Origin: Paracoccaceae bacterium
Lineage (GTDB): Bacteria; Pseudomonadota; Alphaproteobacteria; Rhodobacterales; Rhodobacteraceae
DNA length: 17,542 bases
NCBI GenBank assembly: GCA_007134405.1
Contig: SLKW01000264.1
Location: 1 to 17,542 of the forward strand
Reading direction: 5' to 3'
Below, one piece after another: positions 12,824 through 17,542 of the stretch. Numbering within the stretch: position 1 is the stretch's first letter; each line of letters opens with the position of its first letter. The notes under the pieces were generated by a model that made no database searches, was not told the DNA's origin, and saw only the letters and a list, made by a program, of their open reading frames with translations. Made by a program: the position numbers and the translations under genes.

Positions 12824-12860
12824 GCAAAAGTTTCGTTGCAGTTAATGACGAAACTTTTGC
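12824..12860. repeat. Perfect 13-bp inverted repeat with 11-base spacer
   Basis: GCAAAAGTTTCGT (12824-12836), spacer TGCAGTTAATG, ACGAAACTTTTGC (12848-12860). It lies between the dapD stop (12911) and the hsp20 promoter (12766). The AT-rich arms contrast with the local base composition. Each arm is itself roughly symmetrical around AAA/TTT, so it could be two operator sites in opposite orientation or a long hairpin ending dapD transcription. There is no T tract. Confidence 0.65.
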
Positions 12861-12871
12861 ATTTGATATCA

Positions 12872-12901
12872 GCAGCTTGTAAAGCTGCGCGCATGCGCGC
12901 A
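12872..12901 (-). terminator. Nested hairpins after dapD, possible terminator
   Basis: GCAGCTT (12872-12878), GTA, AAGCTGC (12882-12888) form a 7-bp stem; overlapping it is the 16-bp palindrome TGCGCGCATGCGCGCA (12886-12901). Both lie within 40 bases of the dapD stop (minus strand). No T tract, so the termination role is inferred. Confidence 0.45.
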
Positions 12902-12910
12902 GGTTCGGCC

Positions 12911-13747
12911 TCAGTCGCGCAGAAGCTCGTTGATCGAGGTCTTCGAGCGGGTTTTCGCATCCACCCGCTTGACGATCACCGCGCAATAGAGGTTCACGCC
13001 GCCCGAAGACGGCATCGACCCCGCGACGACCACCGAACCGGCCGGCACCTCGCCATAGATGACCGCGCCGCTCGCGCGATCGACGATCTTGGTGGACTGG
13101 CCTATGAAGACCCCCATGCCCAGCACCGAACCTTCGCGCACGATCACCCCCTCGACCACCTCGGACCGCGCCCCGATGAAGCAATTGTCCTCGATGATCG
13201 TCGGGCCGGCCTGCATCGGCTCCAGCACGCCGCCGATCCCGACGCCGCCCGACAGATGCACGTTCTTGCCGATCTGCGCGCAGGAACCGACCGTGGCCCA
13301 GGTATCGACCATCGTGCCCTCGTCGACATAGGCGCCGAGGTTGACGAAGCTGGGCATCAGAACGACGCCCTTCGCGATATGCGCCGAACGGCGGACGATG
13401 CAGTTCGGAACCGCGCGAAAGCCCGCTTCCTTCCACTGTTTGGGGGTCCAGCCGCGGAACTTGCTGTCGACCTTGTCCCACCAATGCCCGCCCTGAGGCC
13501 CGCCCGCTTGCGGCTGCATCTCGTGCAGGCGGAAGCCCAGAAGCACGGCCTTCTTCGCCCACTGGTTCACGTGCCAGTCGGTGCCACGCTTCTCTGCGAC
13601 ACGCAGCTTGCCCGCGTCGAGCGCATCGAGTGTCGCCTCGATCGCCTCGCGCGCCGTGCCGCGGGTTTCGGGGGTGATCGTGTCGCGCGCTTCCCAGGCC
13701 GCTTCGATGGCGGTCTCCAGGTCGTCGTTCGTCATGGGGTTGGTCAT
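12911..13747 (-). CDS. dapD: Tetrahydrodipicolinate N-succinyltransferase
   Basis: A 278-residue cytoplasmic enzyme that transfers succinyl from succinyl-CoA to tetrahydrodipicolinate, in the succinylase route to meso-diaminopimelate and lysine. The helical N-terminal domain (about 1-100, with [20 protein letters not shown]) is followed by a left-handed beta-helix of hexapeptide repeats (about 110-250: [65 protein letters not shown]). Length and motifs match the family throughout. AGGAG 7 bases before the ATG at 13747 supports that start over the internal ATG at 13735. A promoter candidate is at 13786-13814. It is divergent from the LOG-family gene; dapE, a later step of the same pathway, begins 3.3 kb further on. 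Confidence 0.96.
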   Translation of the reverse strand: MTNPMTNDDLETAIEAAWEARDTITPETRGTAREAIEATLDALDAGKLRVAEKRGTDWHVNQWAKKAVLLGFRLHEMQPQAGGPQGGHWWDKVDSKFRGWTPKQWKEAGFRAVPNCIVRRSAHIAKGVVLMPSFVNLGAYVDEGTMVDTWATVGSCAQIGKNVHLSGGVGIGGVLEPMQAGPTIIEDNCFIGARSEVVEGVIVREGSVLGMGVFIGQSTKIVDRASGAVIYGEVPAGSVVVAGSMPSSGGVNLYCAVIVKRVDAKTRSKTSINELLRD

Positions 13748-13785
13748 GGCGCGGCTCCTGCGGCTCTGGTCATGCGGCTCGGCAG

Positions 13786-13814
13786 GCTATAGCGTTGCGC
13801 CTTCGAGCACGCAA
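13786..13814 (-). promoter_or_regulatory. Sigma-70-type promoter candidate for dapD
   Basis: Minus strand: -35 TTGCGT (13814-13809), 17-base spacer, -10 TATAGC (13791-13786). Exact spacing with a moderate match to consensus, about 40 bases above the dapD ATG. Confidence 0.45.
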
Positions 13815-13832
13815 TGCAGGCAGGTCAACGCG

Positions 13833-14663
13833 ATGAACGAAAAGGGCCGTTTCCGCCCCTTCCCCGATGCCGAAGAGGACGTGCGCACCTGGCACGGCAT
13901 CCCCGATACGCCGCAGACACGCAGCCCGGCCTATCGGCTGGCATTCGACGATCCCGACTTCCTGATGCGCGACGAGTTGCGCCCGGTGCGGTTGCAGCTG
14001 GAGCTTCTGAAGCCCGAGATGCTGATGATCGAGCGGCAGATCACCTCGACCATGGTGATGTTCGGCGGCGCGCGCATCCCGGCGCCGGGGTCCGAGGGCG
14101 CGACGCCGGGCCTGTCGGCGCTGTCATCCTACTACCGGCAGGCGCAGGAATTCGCGCGCCTGATCACCCTGCGCAGCGTCGAGACCGATTGCCGCGACCA
14201 TGTCATCTGCACCGGTGGCGGGCCGGGCGTGATGGAGGCTGGCAATCGCGGCGCCGCCGAGGCGGGCGGCATCTCGATCGGGCTCAACATCGTGCTGCCG
14301 CACGAGCAGGCGCCGAATGCCTATGTCACGCCGGAACTGAGCCTGAACTTCCACTATTTTGCGATCCGCAAGATGCACTTCCTGATGCGCGCCGAGGCGA
14401 TCACCGTTTTTCCCGGTGGTTTCGGGACGCTGGACGAGCTTTTCGAGACGTTGACGCTGATCCAGACCCGCCGCATGGCCGCGATCCCGTTCCTGCTGTT
14501 CGGGCGCGAGTTCTGGGAGGGGATCATCAACTGGAAGGCGCTGGCGGATGCGGGCACGATCAGCCCCTCGGACCTGGAGCTCTTTCGTTATGTCGAGACC
14601 GCCGAAGAGGCGGTCGCGGCGATCGATGCCTGGCCCCCCGGACTGCGCACGCCGGGGCTTTAG
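13833..14663 (+). CDS. LOG-family protein (TIGR00730 Rossmann fold)
   Basis: A 276-residue Rossmann-fold protein of the LOG/TIGR00730 family, many of which hydrolyse cytokinin riboside or AMP 5'-monophosphates to free base and ribose phosphate. The nucleotide-binding signatures are CTGGGPGVMEAGNRGA (about 129-144) and FPGGFGTLDELFE (about 192-204), the latter being the PGGxGTxxE catalytic motif. An N-terminal extension of about 75 residues places it with the longer members found near dap genes in Rhodobacterales (recalled). The ATG at 13833 (MNEKGRFRPF) is preceded by AGGT; the in-frame region upstream runs antisense inside dapD and is rejected. The stop codon shares bases with the stop of the convergent histidine kinase gene. 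Exact substrate not shown. Confidence 0.88.
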   Translation: MNEKGRFRPFPDAEEDVRTWHGIPDTPQTRSPAYRLAFDDPDFLMRDELRPVRLQLELLKPEMLMIERQITSTMVMFGGARIPAPGSEGATPGLSALSSYYRQAQEFARLITLRSVETDCRDHVICTGGGPGVMEAGNRGAAEAGGISIGLNIVLPHEQAPNAYVTPELSLNFHYFAIRKMHFLMRAEAITVFPGGFGTLDELFETLTLIQTRRMAAIPFLLFGREFWEGIINWKALADAGTISPSDLELFRYVETAEEAVAAIDAWPPGLRTPGL

Positions 14664-16813
14664 GAGGCCAGCTGGCGGCCCCCGCGGGGAAGCTTTTCGA
14701 GCACCTGCACGCCCAGGGCGCTGCGCAGCCGCTCAAGTTGCAGGGGCTTCGTCAGGCAATCGTCGAAGCCCGCGCGCAGATAGCTTTCGATCTGATGCGC
14801 CATCGCGTTTGCCGTGAAGGCGAGAACCGGCACGCGCCCCTTGCCGCGCGTGCGTTCGCGCGTCCGGATCTCGTTGAGCACGCTGATCCCGTCGATATCG
14901 GGCATCGAGATGTCGAGGATGATGGCGTCGAACGTCTCACGTTCGAACGCATCGAGCGCCTGGGCGCCGCCATCGACCATGCGTGGGGAGATGCCGAGCT
15001 GCCCCATCATGGCGCTCAGGATCATGCGGTTCGTGCGGTTGTCATCCGCCGCAAGGACCCGCAGGCCGCTCAGGTCGTAGTCGGGCTTGATCTCGGATGA
15101 AACGACCGGAACCGTCTCCACATCCGATATCGCCAGCGGCAGATCGATCCGGAAGCAGGTCCCGCGCCCGCGTTCGGAGGTGAATTCGATGGTGCCTTCC
15201 ATCATGTCGACCAGCCGCTTGACGATCGACATGCCGAGCCCCGTGCCGCCGTACTTCCGCGCGATCGACCCGTCGGCCTGTCCGAAATCCTCGAACACAT
15301 GGGTCTGTTCTTCGGTTGTCATGCCGATACCGGTGTCGGTGACCCGCATGATCAGGCGCTCGGGATCGGTGCAGTCGATCTCGACATGGACCGCGCCTTC
15401 CTCGGTGAACTTGATCGCGTTGCTGATGACGTTGTGCAGGATCTGCAACAGCCGGTGCGGATCGCCGAGCCGGTTCACATGCTGCATTCCCTGAACGGTG
15501 ACACCGAACGACAGGTGCTTTTCGGCCGCACGAAGGGTGTGCACCGCCTCCAGTCGGTTGGCGAGTTCGAGCATGTCGAACGGCACCGCCTCGATCGAGA
15601 GCTGGTCGGCCTCGATCTTCGACATGTCCAGGAGATCGTTGATGATGTTCAGAAGCAACGACCCGGAATCGTGCATCAGCTTGATCATGCGCTTCTGCTC
15701 GGGAACCTGCACCAGTCGCGCGAGCACCTCGGCAATGCCCAGAACGCCATTGAGCGGCGTGCGCATTTCGTGGCTCATCTTGGCCAGGAAATTCGACTTC
15801 GCGATATTGGCGCGCCGCGCGTCTTCGAGCGCCGCTTCGCGCGCGCGCTCGGCCTGGACTTGGTCGGTCACGTCGATGATCGCGTAGACGACGCGCGCGT
15901 GCTGACGCTCGCTCGCGGGTACCGGCGCGGCGTGCACCGAGCAGTAACGCAACCCGTCCGGACACAGGAGCGAGAACCGCTGGTCGACCACCTGCTCGCC
16001 ATGCGCCATGACCTTCTCGAAAGGCGTTTCGCCAGGCTTCAGGGCGTTGCCGTCGAGATCGGCGTAGTTCCAGTACTCGGGTGCGTGATCGGCCCCCACC
16101 ATGTCGGCCACCGGGATGCCTACCACCTTTTCGGCAGCATCGTTGGCGAAAAGGATCTTCCCGCTTTCGTCCATCACCATGATGCCCATGGCCGAGGTCG
16201 ACAGGATGCTCGCCAGAAACGCCCGCTCCTCGGCCAGTTCGGCCTGCGCGGCGCGCGCCGCCCGGTCGCTCTCCCGCCGCTTCAGGACCGAGCAGATGAC
16301 ATCGGCGACCGATTGCAACAGGTAAAGCTCGCCCGGGAGGAACTCATGGGTGTGCTCGACACCGTCGAACCCGACCATCCCGTAGAAGTCGGAACCCGAC
16401 CGCATCGGCACCAGGACGACCGACTTGATGCCCTGCATCTCGAGCAACTGGCGCGCGGGGTCTTCGGGATCGAGCGCGCCGACATCGGGAACCTGGAAGG
16501 TCCGCCCTTCGCGCAGCGGGTCGAGCATGCTGCCGTAAAGCGACATCGGCAGGCCTTGCAGCTGCTCGATCATCGGCTCGGTTTCGGGGCCGCACCATTC
16601 ATGGGTGTTGTTGCCGATATCGCCGTCGCGCACGAACACGTAAGAGCGGTCGCGCTTGCAGTAGTTGCCGATGCGCGCGATCGCCTGATGAATGGCGTCG
16701 TCGATCTCTTCGATGGGCGCCCGCAACAGATCGTTGAGAATCTCGACCACCAGCGCCTGAATCCGGGTCAGGCGAGTCTCGTTGGTGATCGTCTCTTCGT
16801 GCATGCTGGTCAT
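14660..16813 (-). CDS. Soluble hybrid sensor histidine kinase (GAF-PAS-HisKA-HATPase-REC)
   Basis: A 717-residue cytoplasmic hybrid kinase with no membrane segment. Domains in order: GAF-like (about 18-180, SVVLVPMRSGSDFYGMVGFDG), PAS (about 195-320, SAMGIMVMDESGKILFANDAAEKVVGI), HisKA with phospho-acceptor H348 (KMSHEMRTPLNGVLG), HATPase (N465 in HNVISNAIKFTEEG, DTGIGM at 493-498, GGTGLGM at 522-528), and a C-terminal receiver (about 583-705) with D634 (IILDISMPD) and K689. There is no HPt domain, so phosphate must pass to a separate HPt protein. The signal is probably a small cytoplasmic ligand or redox cue bound by GAF/PAS; there is no ligand motif I can name. The start at 16813 (or the ATG at 16804) has only a weak ribosome site. 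A CtrA-like box lies about 90 bases upstream. Confidence 0.93.
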   Translation of the reverse strand: MTSMHEETITNETRLTRIQALVVEILNDLLRAPIEEIDDAIHQAIARIGNYCKRDRSYVFVRDGDIGNNTHEWCGPETEPMIEQLQGLPMSLYGSMLDPLREGRTFQVPDVGALDPEDPARQLLEMQGIKSVVLVPMRSGSDFYGMVGFDGVEHTHEFLPGELYLLQSVADVICSVLKRRESDRAARAAQAELAEERAFLASILSTSAMGIMVMDESGKILFANDAAEKVVGIPVADMVGADHAPEYWNYADLDGNALKPGETPFEKVMAHGEQVVDQRFSLLCPDGLRYCSVHAAPVPASERQHARVVYAIIDVTDQVQAERAREAALEDARRANIAKSNFLAKMSHEMRTPLNGVLGIAEVLARLVQVPEQKRMIKLMHDSGSLLLNIINDLLDMSKIEADQLSIEAVPFDMLELANRLEAVHTLRAAEKHLSFGVTVQGMQHVNRLGDPHRLLQILHNVISNAIKFTEEGAVHVEIDCTDPERLIMRVTDTGIGMTTEEQTHVFEDFGQADGSIARKYGGTGLGMSIVKRLVDMMEGTIEFTSERGRGTCFRIDLPLAISDVETVPVVSSEIKPDYDLSGLRVLAADDNRTNRMILSAMMGQLGISPRMVDGGAQALDAFERETFDAIILDISMPDIDGISVLNEIRTRERTRGKGRVPVLAFTANAMAHQIESYLRAGFDDCLTKPLQLERLRSALGVQVLEKLPRGGRQLAS

Positions 16814-16901
16814 GGTCGAGCCTGCCGCATCTCGGTTACTGCCGGAAGACCGGCTCCCATTCCGCTTTCCCGACCGCTACGGTGGTTATCGCCCGACTGT
16901 G

Positions 16902-16917
16902 TTAGCAAAGTCTTAAC
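16902..16917. promoter_or_regulatory. CtrA-like box upstream of the hybrid kinase
   Basis: TTAG-CAAAGTC-TTAAC matches the alphaproteobacterial CtrA site TTAA-N7-TTAAC at eight of nine fixed positions. It lies in the 253-base divergent region between the kinase gene and dapE, nearer the kinase. The rest of that region holds no other clear structure; TTGTCA at 16969-16974 could be a -35 element for dapE but has no convincing -10. Confidence 0.35.
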
Positions 16918-17066
16918 CGTTGGCCGAGCGCCGCGCATGGTGTAATTCCCACCACGCGCGAGCGCGCTTGTCAACGATGCAATCCCAGCGCGAGTAGGCG
17001 ATGCCTTGCCCGGCCGAGGCGGGGGCGATAGCACTGATCGCACCACAAGCATAATCCGGAGTCCGC

Positions 17067-17542
17067 ATGTCCTCTTCCTCGCTCGATCCCGTCGATCTGA
17101 CCGCGCGCCTGATCCGTTGCCCCTCGGTCACGCCCGAAGAGGGTGGCGCGCTGCAACTGCTTCAGCGGGAATTGACGGCGGCGGGCTTTTTCTGCGCGCG
17201 CGTCGATCGCGGGGGGGTGCCCAACCTGTTTGCGCGCTGGGGCGAAAAGAGCGCGAACCGGGCTTTCGGCTTCAACGGTCATACCGACGTGGTGCCGGTC
17301 GGCAACCGCGCGGACTGGACGCACCACCCGTTCGGCGGCGAGATCGAGGACGGCCGCATCTGGGGCCGGGGGGCCTGCGACATGAAATCGGGCGTCGCCG
17401 CCTTCGTCGCCGCGGCGGTGGATTTCGTGCGCGAGACGCCGCCGCAGGGCGCGGTGATCCTGACGATCACCGGCGATGAAGAGGGGACCTCGACCGATGG
17501 CACGGTCGCGCTTCTCGACTGGATGGAAGCATCGGGCGAGCG
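17067..17542 (+). CDS. dapE: Succinyl-diaminopimelate desuccinylase, N-terminal part (runs off window)
   Basis: The first 158 residues of an M20-family zinc peptidase-like enzyme; the frame is open to the window edge. DapE removes succinate from N-succinyl-LL-diaminopimelate, releasing LL-diaminopimelate for lysine and peptidoglycan. Visible family landmarks are [15 protein letters not shown] near the N-terminus, the zinc-ligand motif [12 protein letters not shown] (His and Asp), [15 protein letters not shown] with the bridging Asp, and ITGDEEG with the catalytic Glu pair. GGAG lies 5 bases before the ATG. With dapD about 3.3 kb away, the two steps of the succinylase route share this neighbourhood. 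The C-terminal dimerisation and second metal-ligand regions lie beyond the window. Confidence 0.95.
   Translation, partial: MSSSSLDPVDLTARLIRCPSVTPEEGGALQLLQRELTAAGFFCARVDRGGVPNLFARWGEKSANRAFGFNGHTDVVPVGNRADWTHHPFGGEIEDGRIWGRGACDMKSGVAAFVAAAVDFVRETPPQGAVILTITGDEEGTSTDGTVALLDWMEASGE

Noticed and set aside
12824..12860. Inverted repeat as insertion-sequence ends or a MITE
   Set aside because: There is no transposase, the arms are only 11 bases apart and no flanking target duplication is visible.
12740..13792. A 350-codon plus-strand frame opposite dapD
   Set aside because: dapD is certain; the opposite frame shows the composition of a shadow and would start inside the hsp20 promoter region.
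15299..16945. A 548-codon open frame on the plus strand opposite the histidine kinase
   Set aside because: It is antisense to a well-supported kinase with every motif intact, and its translation shows no domain, only the His/Arg/Asp-rich composition typical of GC-rich antisense frames.
16814..17066. A lysine riboswitch or attenuator before dapE
   Set aside because: The 253-base region lacks the conserved lysine-aptamer elements and a terminator; it also serves the divergent kinase gene.

Overview
The window is GC-rich (roughly two-thirds G+C), gene-dense chromosomal DNA. Gene content and order (tuf end, DUF983-NUDIX pair, pleD next to DUF3572 and a HAD phosphatase, dapD and dapE separated by a LOG-family gene and a sensor kinase) suggest an alphaproteobacterium of the Rhodobacterales (Roseobacter/Rhodobacter/Paracoccus group). 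This placement rests on recognised protein families, not on a database search. I see no mobile element, CRISPR array, rRNA or tRNA, and no gene-free stretch longer than about 250 bases.

Layout. 1-153: 3' end of tuf with its terminator. 348-872: periplasmic Cu/Zn superoxide dismutase. 898-2429: a nitroreductase (-) divergent from an isolated 3-oxoadipate enol-lactonase (pcaD, +). 2430-2638: a convergent gap with an AT-rich island and stacked inverted repeats. 2639-3756: translationally coupled DUF983 membrane protein and NUDIX hydrolase (-). 3931-6064: a four-gene locus of a secreted three-EF-hand protein, an ECF-type sigma factor, a small one-membrane-segment protein (candidate anti-sigma factor) and a CnrX/Metal_resist-like anchored periplasmic protein. 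6096-10448: a cyclic-di-GMP region with PleD (-), then (+) DUF3572 and a HAD phosphatase, then an H-NOX-like protein coupled to an HNOBA-GGDEF diguanylate cyclase. 10528-12145: a putative lipoprotein, an SGNH hydrolase and a small unknown protein. 12270-12686: an Hsp20 chaperone behind a good heat-shock promoter. 12911-14663: dapD (-) divergent from a LOG-family gene (+). 14660-16813: a soluble GAF-PAS hybrid histidine kinase (-). 17067-end: the N-terminal part of dapE. dapD and dapE serve lysine and cell-wall diaminopimelate synthesis.

Two loci deserve attention. First, the H-NOX-like protein appears to lack the proximal heme histidine (Arg108 at that position) and all three residues of the YxSxR heme-propionate motif, yet it is coupled to a GGDEF enzyme that carries the matching HNOBA domain and looks fully active; what it senses is open. 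Second, the ECF locus pairs a 'metal sensor' fold that contains no histidine or cysteine with a calcium-type EF-hand protein and a small unannotated candidate anti-sigma factor, so it is unlikely to be a copy of the Cnr nickel/cobalt system. The best unexplained DNA structure is a perfect 13-bp inverted repeat with an 11-base spacer at 12824-12860, between dapD and the hsp20 heat-shock promoter.
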